A stretch of 64,000 bases of DNA from Paramacrobiotus metropolitanus (GCF_019649055.1 NW_026570402.1:62001-126000), one strand, 5' to 3'; counted from the first letter of the stretch, positions 44,645 to 57,104 are shown. The notes: generated from the sequence alone by a model not told the origin. Made by a program: numbers and translations.

Positions 44645-46560
44645 CTTCACGTTACGCGCCGTAGTAGGACAAGCTGGGCTTGTAGTGGACAGGGAAGCCG
44701 GTTCGTGGATGCAATAATCTCAACGAAAGTGGGTGATTTCTGCCGTGGATTTGAAATACGGAAATTATAATTCCGTCGCTTGTTGAGTCGTGATCTCGGC
44801 AATCATCAAAGGAATGAATAACAGTGCCTAACAAACGACCCTGGTCTTGGGCTGAAGAAGAGTGAAATTAACCGAGCTGAGCAATTGAAAGGGAGCTAGG
44901 ATCTAATATATATTATTATGTTTGCTCGTAACACCGCAGTTTATAAGCGCAAATTTTTAGACCTAATCACGGGGCTTCCGGCGATATTGCCCTTTTACCA
45001 GTACGATAAATTGACGGCATCACGCATGCACGAGCACCAGTGTAAATGCTACTAATTGATAAGAGATTTCTCTCATATGCCTTGGCAAAGCATCAATATT
45101 GGATAGTCAGGGAACGTTGTAACTTAGTATTACTACATATAATGTAGGTGTTTCCTGTGAGTTTTCCCAGTTTCCAATATTTTTTTCTCGGCAGACTCAC
45201 TGCGAAAGCGCCGCGACAAAAAATGACTGTTCGAGAAATGCATCGGCTAAGCAGACATTCAGACAATAAGTCCAAGCATGCTGTTACTAAATATCATTCT
45301 TATGTATAAGTAATACTACTGACGTGTGAGGAGGATAGTACACCACACAAATCCGAACGTACATCTATTTACCTGTTTACCGTACCTATGATTACTGTTG
45401 TACGCCTTCTGCTGCGTCACTGCAGTTGTATTAACTAATTAGCCAGTGATCCGCCTGTTCTCATCTTGTATCTTATGCTCCTCGAAGTCTATATAAGTCC
45501 TGACGATCTGTGTAAACAGTATCAGTCTCGTTTTAGACTTGGGATTTCTGATCTGCAGATTGACTTCTAATTTGTAAATGTTGCACATGCGACTGGGTGT
45601 TAGTAGGAAAGAATACTGCACCATCCTGGCTCCTTTCTGGTGTTCATAGTCTAATACGGATTTTGTGCTCGCCTTATCCGACCCTAGCATCTACGACCGG
45701 AAGTGAGAAGTAGTAGGACTGTAATACAGATCCCTGAGGTATTTGTGTTCGTGATTAGTTTCTGTCAATTTATCGCTGTAACAGCTGAGATTCTGAGCTG
45801 CTCTACCGACTGAGGCGTGGCTGGGAAGTGATTTGACCATACATTCAACCGTAGCTAATCTTGTTCTACGACATTATGATACTTCTTTTAAAAGGAAGAG
45901 CTTCCATTTTTAACATTTGCTGACCTAGTTAAACGGTTTTCGGTCAAAAAGGAATCAATATTTCTGGTCGGATTTAATTATTTCTATGCAGCTGCCTTTT
46001 ATTAGTTCATTCAAATCCACCTCACGATTAAATTTACGCATATTCACAAGCACTTCAAAACGCCGCCCGCATTGGACGATTTTTTCAAAGTCGTTAACAC
46101 TTTTACATCCTACAGAGTAAATGAGTAAGGTGCATTCCAAAAGATCAGCCGTTATGTCCTTCTAGTGAAACAGATCTGTTTATAGCGACAGATCTTTCAC
46201 TGCACTCCTGTAACGGTCAACGTAGCTAAGCTGAAAGCACGTACCTCTTTCGGGTTGTCGGATATTTTACAACGACCGCAGATCCCGAGAAATGCAGTGC
46301 CGAATGAAACCGTTTCTTATACAGGGCGATAGTGGCCTACCATCAGATCAGCAAGTAATCCAAAAATAGTGCGCAGCACTTGGGTAAACCCAGCGAAAAT
46401 TTAAACCAGTAATTATTAATTATTATTTGTACTCTCACTCTTTTTTGGTGCGCCAAAGAAACTATTCACAACAAAATATGATTACTCAGAGCGGGGTCGA
46501 TTAGCGCAGATTATGTAAAGGAACCAAACACCTGAAAACGCTTGCTGAAACGCTTATTTT
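44645..46560. other. 5' flank of cyclase gene 2
   Basis: 44680-45030 matches the proposed promoter region of cyclase gene 1. 45860-46340 is the second copy of the duplicated block described at 31280-31760, with the minus-strand frame 45955-46140 (motifs KSVNDFEKIVQCGRRF and LNELIKGS). The function of that frame is not recognised, and no further exons could be joined to it. Confidence 0.45.
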
Positions 46561-46572
46561 ACTGCATTTTCA

Positions 46573-47106
46573 TGTAAAGTACTGTCAGTACTTTATCCCT
46601 TCCAGGTGCCGTGAGTTCGTGAATGGTAAAAGAAGTCAGTAGTTCATGTAAAGTACTGTCGGTACTTTATCCTTCCCATATGCCGTGAATCCGTGAATCA
46701 GAGGAAAGTCGGCACTTCATGTAAAGTGTTGCTAGTACTTTATCTTTCCTAGATGCCGTGAATCTATGAATTATTAAAAACGTCAGTACTTCATGTAAGG
46801 TACTGTCAGTACTTTATCCTCCCCATATGCCATGAATCCGTGAATTAGTGAAAAGTCAGTCCGTCATGTAAAGTACTGCCAGTGTAAAGTGTTGCCAGTT
46901 GCTAGTACTTTATCTTTTTCCCAGGTGCTGTGAATCTATAAATTAGTGAACACTTCATGTAAAGTAGTAAATACTGCCAGTACTTTATCCTTTCCAAATG
47001 CCGTGAATCCCTGAATTAGTGAAAAGTCAGTGCTTCATGTAAAGTACAGACGGTACTTTATCCTTCCTAGATGCCTTGAACCCGTGAATTGGTAAAAACC
47101 AGTGTA
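46573..47106. repeat. Minisatellite, seven units of about 73-92 bp
   Basis: Units start at 46573, 46647, 46720, 46794, 46867, 46959 and 47039. Each begins TGTAAAGTACTGTCAGTACT, a short palindrome (AAAGTACT/AGTACTTT), followed by a TATCCTTCCC and GCCGTGAATCCGTGAAT part. Units are 10-20% diverged; the fifth has an internal partial duplication. Confidence 0.9.
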
Positions 47107-47179
47107 CAAAAACAGGCCGTAATAAACCCTAGGAATGGGAATCGGGAATTGGAATTCGTGTAAGCTGCTGTCCTTGACA

Positions 47180-47285
47180 GATAATCTGGAATGCTTGTCT
47201 ACAACCTCGTCCAGATGTTATACGTGATTGTTGTAGGCGTTAGCCGTTAGGTAATTAAAAAAAACAAACAAACAAACATTTCGTA
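47180..47285. repeat. Interspersed repeat copy with AAACAAACAAACA tail
   Basis: TCTACAACCTCGTCCAG, GTGATTGTTGTAGGCGTTA and the tail match the 8215-8325 and 57398-57541 family. Confidence 0.6.
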
Positions 47286-50200
47286 TGGGGACTGAAACTG
47301 GTAATGAGAAATACCATAATAGATGGCAGTGGTATTTCGTAATGGGAATGGGAAAACGAAAATTTTTGCGAAAAATCGCCGACGAAGCCGTTTCTGGAAT
47401 ATATTCTGTACATATTATTCTATACAAGAGGCAGCTGTGGCCTTCGCCTCCATGTTCCTTCTGATTCACGATGGGTCTGAACGAATAATTTCGTTTAGCT
47501 ACTTTATAAAAAGTAAAAGCATTCATTGCCTTGGCTGACTTAGCAGTATTGTAAAACTTGTTAACCCGTTCCACACTATGCGTGTTAGACCGACATGGTG
47601 GAGGACTTCTTCTCTATAGTCCGTTGTTATGATCATAGGTTGTTTCTATTGGTTTTGTTTCAAAGAAGTTACGTTAAACGACAGTTTAAAATAGATAACC
47701 GTAAGCTGGGTCATATCCGGAAGGTCCAGAGGGTGACCAAACATGATCAAAACTGACCAAACTGGGCTCCCGGAGGTCCTGCTTGTCTATACAGCCACCC
47801 CCACATTAGATAATTACCAAAAAAATCACAGGAGAACTAATTGCTGAGCTTTATAAAAACATGAAGCAAAGTTCAAAAATTAACGCCCACTGGCCAATGC
47901 TGATCACTTGAAAATGCCATGTCGGTTGTGACACGGTTGGGCATGATACTATTTTATTAATAAGCGTCGAAAATTCATAGTTATTGACACAAGCGTCGTA
48001 CAAGACACAACAAACAATCAAAATTAAGCTCAAAAAAGCTGTATTAACTGACTTGTACATAGTGGTCAGTGAAGTGACCAGTGGTCAGCAGTGATCGGAA
48101 ATCCGAAAAACGTAATTTTTGACTGAACGCTATGCAAAGTAATATGAAGAAGATGCAATCAAGTTGTGTTATGACTGCTGCGAGTAGCTCTGAACCCGTA
48201 TTACCCGGAACAATCAAAATTAAAGATTTTGCAGTACAACTGCTTATGTGTGGAATGCTGTTATTGCTATGTACTGTAACCTACCAGCTACTCCATTGTT
48301 CCAGAGAACAGTCGTATATTCTTTGCAAATTATAATCTGTGTTAGACTGTAGTAATGAGTGTGAAATGTTGCAAAAGTTATTAATCTCGCGTCTATGCTT
48401 CGTTAACTGAGCATCAAAAACATTTGGACCATCCGGTTTATGAACGCTCGTAACCTTTAGAAATCAGTATGCGCAAAGCGGTCAGTATAACGGAAGAGAG
48501 CATTTGGGAGTAAAGGCGGCGTCCGTTTATCAGTTCAGCATTATTTAGTAGCGGTGCCGACATAGACAGTGCAAAGTACAATCAATCAGTCCCACACAAT
48601 TTGGATGATTCGTGATGCTTAGGGAGTCGGCTAGCCGACCACCACCACCTACCACCACAAGTCGACCAAGAGAACTCCCTTCGTTTCAGAATGCGAGTAT
48701 TTGTTATTTTCTATAAAGTGTAATCGTAAGTTAGATTATACGAGTAGGCTTTCTGGCAGGACTTTATTGACCCTACCGCGCGATAACCTCGTTTTCTCAC
48801 AGTTGGTCAATGGTACAACACTTTGAGAATATGTTGTCAATGCTTCCTGCTCGCTATCGCTGCTATAATGTTCGGTTGCACAACCGGGTATAGTATCACT
48901 TCCACTGTAGACGTCACCATGACTGCGGTCAACAATAAGTCAAGTGACCATTTGTCCAAACCGTAGAGCAGAAGTGAACAACTGTTGCGAAATATCGAAG
49001 TAGCTTTTATGTACTGGTGCATATTAGAATTTTTTCGTTTCTAAGTTTTCCTTGACCACTGGTCATCTTGATGACCATCGTAATGGGCGTGTGTTCAAGT
49101 ACTCTTTGAGACCTATCGTTTAAGCTATTGGCATATTCTGTGCGATTTTTTTTATCGCTTGTTATAAACGGCAATGGATAACATGTCGGAGCAACATGGT
49201 TCGAAGCGTGTTAGTTCGACATGGCCATCTCCTGCTTGACCTATGGTCGCTAAAATTCTGAAAAAAATATTTTTTTCTTAATTGAATTTTTCTACCCCAA
49301 ACTACCAATTTTCAAAACTGTAGTCCCACCCCTTCTAGTACCCGGTTTTCCTGGGTTAACCCTCCAGGCGTTCGAAGGATGCGTTGTCTACTGAAAATCG
49401 ATTTCGCAATGAAAAAATTCAATTAAGAATGGGAATTTTTGAGCTTGTGCTGACCATAGGTCATGTGGTGATTATGTCGTTTGCCAACGCCAATGCCCAT
49501 GGACGGTCTACATATTAAAACGCCTAATTTTGTAATAATTAGTCTAATAGATAGAGTTAAAACAAAGGTTTCATTAAATGGCTCAAAAGTACTTTAAAAT
49601 AGGAGTAGAAGTGGTCAACAATTTGACCACTGGTCAGCAAAAATTTAAAACTGCTAAAAAGCGTTTCCTTGCATTTTGACCACTACTACACATACAAAAC
49701 AATATAGAAACAAGCGATGCTGACAATATTCCTTCGCAAACTTTCATCCCTCTCATTTACATCAAGAAGCAGCCTATGTGCAATTTAACATTGCACTTGT
49801 TGCATTTTATTTTTTTAAACAGGCCGACAGTTTTACACTGCGTGCATCATTCGGACTTGCACGTTTCCTGGTATAGCCGGTGGTGGGAATGGGAAAGTGG
49901 TATAATCCAGCTGCAAAGGCGACAGCCGAACCAAATATTAGTGGTCATTCGCACTTTTCTAACACATTATCGGCCGATGTAACCTACATGCTATCGTAGT
50001 CAACACCACTAAGGTGGTCATTACATTTGCAGTCGCCCGAGACTGGTCAGAACCTGTATTCGCCTGTTTCTTTAAATTCAGGCTTCGCTTGCCCAAGCGG
50101 TATTCGGTACCATATCGAAGGCAGAGAGCAGCAGAGTGCAGGTTGTGCAGCCATTTACAGTTACGTAGTACGTACACTGGCGGTAGAATTACACTTATTA

Positions 50201-51094
50201 CAGTCAGGACTAACGCATCAGGACCACCATTCCGACCGCCCGGGGTGCCGTTCAGCAACCCCATTTTTTCTGCCAGCTTTCGACAACCAAACCACATGGC
50301 ATGTTTTGCGTCCGAACCGACAGTAACTTATTCCGTTTACGTAATGAAAATATCTGTCGAAAGTGCACTCCGCCCGTGTATTCACAACCCTTCATGGGTA
50401 ATGGTGTTGCAGACGACACACGTTTTGAGGGACTGTGGTCATCTGGTTCAACTTTAGATTCTGTGTAAGACATTTTGAATAAAGGGTTGCCAGTTGTACC
50501 TGGTTGATTTATCTCGGGTTTAATTATTCATCCACTAATTAGTTAATTAGCAAGACCTACGAGAGGTCAGAAAGTTCAAAATTAGCGATTTTCGCGCACC
50601 TATTGTTCTAATTAACTTAAGGCACAAGTTCAAATTGTGTTTTTATTGCTGCTTTAAACTCCCTTTGCTTAATACGTTATGGAACAAACGAATAACTGTT
50701 GCCGATCGCTGGAAAAAATCAAACCTCTTGTCGTTTCCAGACACCAATGCCCGTCAACGGGTTAAAGGCCTCGATGTCGGGCTGTTAATCGATGATGTTG
50801 GTTATCAAAAAAATTTATAAACAACCACCGGTGGACTGGACAGCGGCGGGAGCTCGGTTTTGGTGGTGGTATTTCGAACAGCGGTGGCAGTTTTCTTTGC
50901 CTGCCAAGTACCGACTCATTCACTCCCAAACCTTGTAGCAATTGTTAATGTATGGGTAGGGCGGTAATTTGTATGTACTGTACAAGTAGCAAATACAAAA
51001 TGCATAAACGAATACAAAATTAGGAAATACTAACAAACTATAAATCGACTTGTATCGGTGCCAGTATTATTTTTGTGATGCAACAATATACTCC
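47286..51094. other. Intergenic region with a palindrome cluster; no gene supported
   Basis: A 67-codon plus-strand frame at 48132-48335 has a hydrophobic stretch (LLMCGMLLLLCTV) but no homology I recognise and no neighbours to support it. Opposed frames at 49959-50457 overlap each other and lack motifs. The notable structure is the set of TGACC...GGTCA palindromes between 48075 and 49636. Confidence 0.45.
48075..49636. promoter_or_regulatory. Cluster of five TGACCNNNGGTCA palindromes
   Basis: Sites: 48075-48087 TGACCAGTGGTCA, 49053-49065 TGACCACTGGTCA, 49237-49249 TGACCTATGGTCG, 49451-49463 TGACCATAGGTCA and 49624-49636 TGACCACTGGTCA. The half-site resembles nuclear-receptor half-sites (AGGTCA or TGGTCA) in everted arrangement. 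It could be a regulatory array or a repeat-derived motif. Confidence 0.35.
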
Positions 51095-51245
51095 ATAACC
51101 GGGATTAGGAGATAAAAGGGATTTTTCTACGGAACTTAAAGCTGGCAACGTTCCACTCCATGAACACTTTCTCCGGAACCATCAGATTCGGGGAATTTAC
51201 CCGACAATTCCAGACCGTCTCGAAGCTGCATCTCTTCGAGAATTA
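51095..51245 (-). pseudogene. Relic of a type I BTB last exon, directly 3' of cyclase copy 3
   Basis: On the minus strand NLMVPEKVFMEWNVAS matches DLMIPEKVVRDWQAAN of BTB gene 4. It lies about 20 bp beyond the cyclase stop codon, the same arrangement as at 21960-22140, but upstream frames are broken. Confidence 0.55.
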
Positions 51246-51263
51246 TTCAGCTTTCCGTTACCG

Positions 51264-53670
51264 TTAGTGTGATGGTAGAAGAAGCCAGTATGTTGTCATG
51301 GCATCTTTTCCCTTTATCGCTTGCAGTCCTCTTGACTCGACAGCGAACTGGCGGAAGTTCTCCAGAAGTGCCTGGTGTGTGGGCTTAAATGAATGTGTCC
51401 TGGGCCCTGGCAAGCCGTGCTTGCACATTCGGGAGGCCATGTTAATAGTGTCACCGTATCTGTCACAAAAACCATTCTGAGAACTTTGGCTTGATTGTTA
51501 CTTCGGTATTTTGGCTCCAAAGTCGTTCTTCCAGTGCTTTCAAATACGTAATATTCGAAATAATACTTGCTCAAATACTTGAACAATTCCGCAAAGAGAA
51601 TGTTTAACAAAGAGTAATCCTATAATGGAGCTTACTTACAGGCAATAGCGTGGCCGTTTCAGTCCCATAAGTCCGGCGGCGCATGGACCTACAAAACAGT
51701 TGTCATCGACGCAAAACTTTTACTAGCGACCATACACAAAACCACCTTGCTTACCGGAATACATGCCAATCTTAAATTGTAAATTCAACATAAAGGTCAG
51801 CTGAGGCAGCCTCCATTAGCTTAATCGCAAATCCCACCATCCTTTCGATGTGGTTGTTTCCGATGCGCTCTGGCAGTCCACTCGCAACCTGCACACGAAT
51901 ATGTGTCTGTCTGTGGGCAACCATAAATTAGTCAACCTAATCGGTGAATACCATAAACGAATCCATAACTGCCTCTACTTCGTACACCTCGCACTCCGTG
52001 GACAGCTTATCGTCTATCGATAAAAGCTTCCGTGGCCGAGATCAAGGAAATCGTCATCTCAGGCGAACCACTATTGATAAAGTCGGCGAATCCATATAAA
52101 TCAACGAACAGAACCGTTCCAGACTCAAAAAATTCAGCTGAAACTTTTTCGCCGGCGCGCACCTGCTTCGACACTGATCTGCATGAAAAACACTCACTAA
52201 AAACCTGGATTGCAAAACTGATTTACAAAAACAGTACTTAGAAAGAAACTGGGAGATGAGTGCATCGCATTTGTCCATTTCCTCCATCAGCTCACGGGTT
52301 CTAGTCGCAACTTGACCTTCTAACTCCACTGCATAACGCTCCAATCTGTTGTAAATTTTGCCAAAAAGCGTACTTTTCCTTATCGGGAGCCAGTATAGGA
52401 TTAATCTGCACCACCTCACGGCGAAGTCTGTCTGCATCAGGCCGCCGAAGCGGATCTGGGCTGTCACTGTGACACATAATCGAAGTAGGTCTGGAAAGCC
52501 CGGCGCATAGAAGCAAAAGTCGTGAATTTTCGGAAGACTTGAAAATTCTGCAAATTTAAACGGGAACAATAATAACGCCCACCGAGATTGCATGGTGGAT
52601 ATACCCTGCAGGCTGCAGCTGAATCTCGATAACACCCGAGAAAAGCGTGGTAATGCAGATTTACACCCTGGAAATATCCGTTCTGACGAAAATTCAATTC
52701 CAGCCTCATTACCATAAATTCAGGGTGAAAGTGTTTGGGATCGAAAAAAGGTTTTGCCGGTTCAGACTAAGACTTCCGCCGCTCAGAGAGCTTACCTTGT
52801 GCAGCTGCTATAAGTTTTGCGAAGATGTTTCCCGCGGTCCGTATGTCGTAGATGACCAGACCCGATGAGAAAATATCAACCATTTGCTGTGACTTGTTGT
52901 CAGCGCTGGCTGTAATTCCGGGTGGCGACCAGTATATAGATTCCCCGAAAACATTCTGACATAAATTTTTGGTCAAATCTCGGTTGGCCTTGCACAAGTT
53001 ATGTTGAATTCTGTCCGAACCCAAGTGCGCCAGTTTAAGGGTGAAATGCTAATCCACCCAGCAAGCCAGAACACTGATTCGCCCATGGTATTGTAATGAT
53101 GAAGAATGAACATAGCGGACTGCCTGCAAAAAGGATTGCATGCCTGTTTTCATCATCGCTTGCACATAGTTAGCTACGCTTTCGCACTTCAATATAGTCA
53201 AACACTAAGGAGCGTTGCGTTGTTGGATCCCTGATAACAGTGCTATCGAACACGTCCGGCAGAGCTCCTTGTGTGAGACCTTCCATCACTGCGAACATCC
53301 AGTAAATGCCACATATGGATGTTGTTATGGCCAGTCCGAAGAAGTGGCAAAGGTTGACGCTTTCCATTCTGTTGAGCTATAAAAAGGAAAACCTGTAACT
53401 GCAAATACACAAGTACAACATTACAGGGCACAGTACCTTGCGTAATAAAAGAAGGAGTTCTTTTGTAGCGTGTATATTAGCAAAGCTTGCTGGACTGTTT
53501 GTACTGACCACTTTCCAACCCATCACAGACTTATTTTTAAATATACCAAAAACGACGTCGTTGCAAAAGTTCTGTAAAGAGTAAAAGTTACTTCGTTAAT
53601 GTGATGTGGAAAAAAATAAAGACTTGCGGATGATAAAGTGGTTGCGCCACGTAGCGCGTTCGATTTCGCC
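51264..53670 (-). pseudogene. Receptor guanylyl cyclase copy 3, 5'-truncated and multiply broken
   Basis: Homology to cyclase genes 1 and 2 starts part-way into the juxtamembrane exon (about 53670) and runs to the stop at 51264-51266. The signal peptide, ectodomain and transmembrane segment are missing. The kinase-homology part (NLCHFFGLAIT) and cyclase part (FADLYGF) remain, but lesions are many: AAG to TAG in the kinase-homology exon (VDKHF position, about 53050); a 2-nt loss in the linker exon near 52377; loss of the AG acceptor before the linker exon; a 7-nt duplication (TATCG...TATCG near 52008-52020) in the cyclase core; a 2-nt loss near 51808; and indels near 51372 and 51402. Not able to encode a cyclase. 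It still keeps the GCAAGT donor of the GC-AG intron. Confidence 0.85.
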
Positions 53671-54806
53671 GTGCTGCTCGCGTGTGGACAGCTTCCAATA
53701 TAGTCAACCGTTCTCTAGCAGGGAATGAGCGGCTAGCTCTCCCCTACTCCTACTAGGGTAGTAGGCGAACAGAAACGGAAACTGAACGCCCACACACTGC
53801 GCTTTAATGTCCGTCCCACATAGAACACACCAAAGGTCACCGCACCAGAGTGCTGCTGGGCAAAAGGAAAAAGCATACAGCTCAGACGACGAAACCTACT
53901 CATAGTAAACGAATACTACCAGATTGAAGGAAGATCTGGTAGATAGAGAAAAATAACAGCAGAACAGCAAAACAACCTAACAGCGAGCGCAGTTGTACGG
54001 AGGAGCCACTCCTCCTCACAGTCCAAAACACTAAAACGAATGAATTATATTTTATTAGGCAATAGCCATCACGATAACAAAATACTTAATGCAAGCGCGG
54101 GTACACTAATTAATTTTACAGTCAAAATTTACACATTAGAAGGCAATTACCATTTTCCGGTTTGTTGGATTTTCTGCAGCGGCCGCCAATCACAAGAAAT
54201 GCAGAGGAGACCGAGAAACCGTTTCTTGCACTGTATAAGATTATAATGGACTTCTACCAAGTCGGAAATCCTTCTCGAAAGATAGTGCGTAACAACTGCT
54301 AGCTGGTTTTTGCATACTGCATGCAAACAACGTTTCCGTACATCACGGTACATGGATAACAGAATGTGAATATTACTACCGCATTTCCGTTCTATTTAAA
54401 CGAAGCTTCTGTTGGCAGGGTTTATTTGGTGCTAACCATACGAATATGTACTTTACGTGTCTGTGTGACAGGCAGGAAAAGTTTATTTCAAAATGCAAAT
54501 CCGATGGAAGCTATTTGTACGTACTCCACGCTCAGTGTCAGTCGTTCATATGCACTGCTGCACGTAAGATACTAAGATGTGAATCATGTGATTACGAAAA
54601 TAATCCCTAATGGCTAATATCCATGCAAGAATAAAAGAAGAATACACAAATCCGAACAATATCAGCTTTGGGTTCATGATGATATGCCTATTCCATATCT
54701 GAGAGTAGGCGAAAAAAAGGAACTTATTTGAACAGTCCGTGGGTGGTCGTGTCTTCCATTCCTGGAACAATTTATCAGCAAACATCAGACCCGCAGATTG
54801 TACCGT
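53671..54806. other. Breakpoint region upstream of cyclase copy 3
   Basis: 53690-54010 is unlike the flanks of the other cyclases and marks where the 5' half was lost. It contains the short inverted pair CTACCAGAT...ATCTGGTAG near 53920-53942. 54150-54300 resembles part of the duplicated blocks at 31280-31760 and 45860-46340, so a remnant of the original 5' flank survives. No gene recognised. Confidence 0.45.
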
Positions 54807-56840
54807 CTATTCCCAACACTGCGTGTCAGCCTCCCAGGTACCGTCCCGCCCGTACACGACCTTCAATCTGACGGGGCTCGGGTTGTATACCGTGTCTCCA
54901 TAGTACGGCTCTGCGGGGTGATTAATATTCGCCGCAGCAGCTGTATTAGCTGTGCTACTGTCGGCATCGCTGGACAGCCTATTAGCCAATTTTGCCAGCG
55001 CCAGCATGCGCTCATGATGCGACGCCGGTACCTGTACACAAGATGTTATTCAACGGGCTGATACATAAAATACAGTTTAGGAAAAAACTGACATCTCAGT
55101 TACCGGTAATTTCCCATGAGTACCAGTCACCGCTGCAGCTTTGGTCACAGTCCCCTTCTGGAGTTTCGTAAACGTCTTGCCCGATGTGGTGTTGGACCTG
55201 TAGCCGCGCGGCTCCGTCGAGAAGGGCAATGTTAGCTTTTCCGGGGCGTGCTTGTGCAGGAAGATATCACGCAGCTCGGTGGGCAGCAGTAGTCCACTCT
55301 ACGCAACCAATATGAATTAATCAAATGACCAAGTAATGTGCTTACAGTATATTTATTAACTAACAATGATTCAAAACCACTTAGAGTTTCGCTTGCAGTT
55401 TCGCAGCCGTCATACTTATGGCTGCTTAGCAATTTTTGCTTTTCAAAATTTGATTAAGTTTCATTTAAAGATTCAAGATTTTTGATTTTTGATTCAGATT
55501 CAGGACTTTAAATCAACGGCAGGTCCGAAACACACTTTACAGTTAGGATAAAAAGGGCTTTGCGAATACGCCAGGGAAACCACCCAAGTAGTGAATGCAG
55601 TCTTAATCAGTTAGTGGTAAAGAAATCATTACTGCTTTTTTACAACTTTTCACCTGGATCGGTCCAGCGGCCAGTTGAGCATCCGTCAAGAGCGGGAAAC
55701 GGACGAGAAAGAGCGCCGCACCCAGCACTTCGCGCCGATTGGCAGCGGACGGTTCCAAGTTGCGTTCCTCACAATTCTGCAGCGCCCACCTTTAGTAAAA
55801 AATCTCATTTGTCTGGGAGACATTTTAAAATCGGATTTATATAATTTTCACGAAAACTTCAGAATAAATGTATTTTAGACGACTAAGACGAATGAAATTC
55901 GAGACTATTTCCGGCGCTCGCCGCATTCTTTAACAGAAAGTCAGAAACTCATCTTTGCTTGATACTTTCGAGCGGTACTTACCTGTTCACTGCCGTGTAT
56001 ACAATATTTTCTTTTGCGGAAAGAGATGCACGCTGCAGAATCATCTGCAGACTGTCGTGTCCAATGCTGCTGAACTGCTTCGACCGTAGAATTTCGTTAC
56101 TAAAAGTGTCCACGATCTCCAAGCACTTCTCCACAATCTTAGCGTGGTCAGGACTCCAACGGCTGGCCTATGGAAATAAAAGTATCAACCCATCAGTTTT
56201 AGTTTCATTTAATGGAATTTTAAACATTTTAAACATTTTTTTAAATCTAACCTTTTCTAGCGTGGTGAGGCAGGTATCCGCATTCACATGCTTGATAATG
56301 TATTCACAGCAAATATCCCCCAATAAGGAAAACCCGAATTTGTCAGCGCAGTGCAGTGTTGGGAAGACGTTTTCTTCGTTGATGCCCTCCACCGAATTAG
56401 TATACACATAACTCAGCAGATTGGCGAAGGCTTCTGAAGGAATGTCAGGAAAGTGAATAACCAAAGGGCAACATTCAGCCACACCGTTACAAATCATCGC
56501 GTTGAACACATCGCTGCTGTTGCACACAATATTCCTGCAGAACAGTTATTTCACGATACTTCCCAACACAGCCTAATCGCAAATAGTTACAGTTATTATG
56601 CATCAGTAATTCAGTTCATAAATTTTGTAATGAAATATACTTGTGCGCGGGGAACGTTTTCTCAGTACCAAATCGGCGTCCCACGACGAACTGCAAGTCA
56701 CTGAGTTCTCCCCTGGCTAGCATGCGCTTCATGCGATCAAGCACCCCAACAGCGCCACGACGTTCTGCGCTGAGAGTAATGGCAGGAGCCTCACTGGTCT
56801 TCGGTGGCGAGTTTAGACACATGGTGGAATCATTTGCCAT
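54807..56840 (-). CDS. BTB-BACK gene 6 (type I, BTBD1/2/6-like), intact
   Basis: Exons are complement(54807-55031, 55104-55298, 55654-55789, 55983-56167, 56252-56534, 56641-56840), about 407 aa, all in phase and GT-AG. Start is the ATG at 56838-56840 (MANDSTMC), shared with gene 4. BTB: DRMKRMLARGELSDLQF, NSSDVFNAM, HFPDIPSEAF, SYVYTNS, CADKFGFS. BACK: SRWSPDHAKIVEKC, TAVNRW, then the 136-nt exon with NLEPSAANRREVLG. Exon 5 begins like gene 4's (SGLLLPTELRDIFLHKHAPEK) but soon diverges (GYRSNTTSGKTF), and an extra exon 6 gives a different C-terminus ending ADTQCWE. Its tail may therefore come from another exon, or the join 55104/55031 may be wrong. Family role: substrate adaptor for Cullin-3. 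Confidence 0.8.
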
Positions 56841-57077
56841 GAAACGCAAAATCAAGTCCTAATCCAGTGGAATTCTGAGCCAAACAAGATTTCAGAAATG
56901 TGCGAAAGGATTATAAATCAATGAAGTTATCAATCTTATGATTTATCTGTGGCTTGGTGGAACTTGGAAGTGTACAGAGTACACTCTGCAGTCTGCAGTG
57001 ATTGTAGAAGTACTGTAGTAACTGTACTCTAAGGGCGACCTTGACGTCAGAGGAAGCTGTAAACGTTATCATTTGCT

Positions 57078-57104
57078 GTCCAGCAAGCGCCTGCAGGCGG
57101 CCAC
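57078..57104. promoter_or_regulatory. Conserved upstream motif of type I BTB gene 6
   Basis: AGCAAGCGCCTGCAGGCGGC, about 240 bp upstream of the start codon, equivalent to 4072-4096 and 17513-17535. Confidence 0.4.

Noticed and set aside
46573-47106. CRISPR-like array
   Set aside because: Units are contiguous and diverged with no unique spacers, in a eukaryotic context; it is a minisatellite.
48132-48335. 67-codon plus-strand frame with a hydrophobic stretch
   Set aside because: No homology recognised, no splice partners, no promoter signal; length is within chance expectation for this composition.
49959-50457. Overlapping open frames of 112 and 147 codons on opposite strands
   Set aside because: No domain or motif in either, and each is the shadow of the other; codon pattern looks random.
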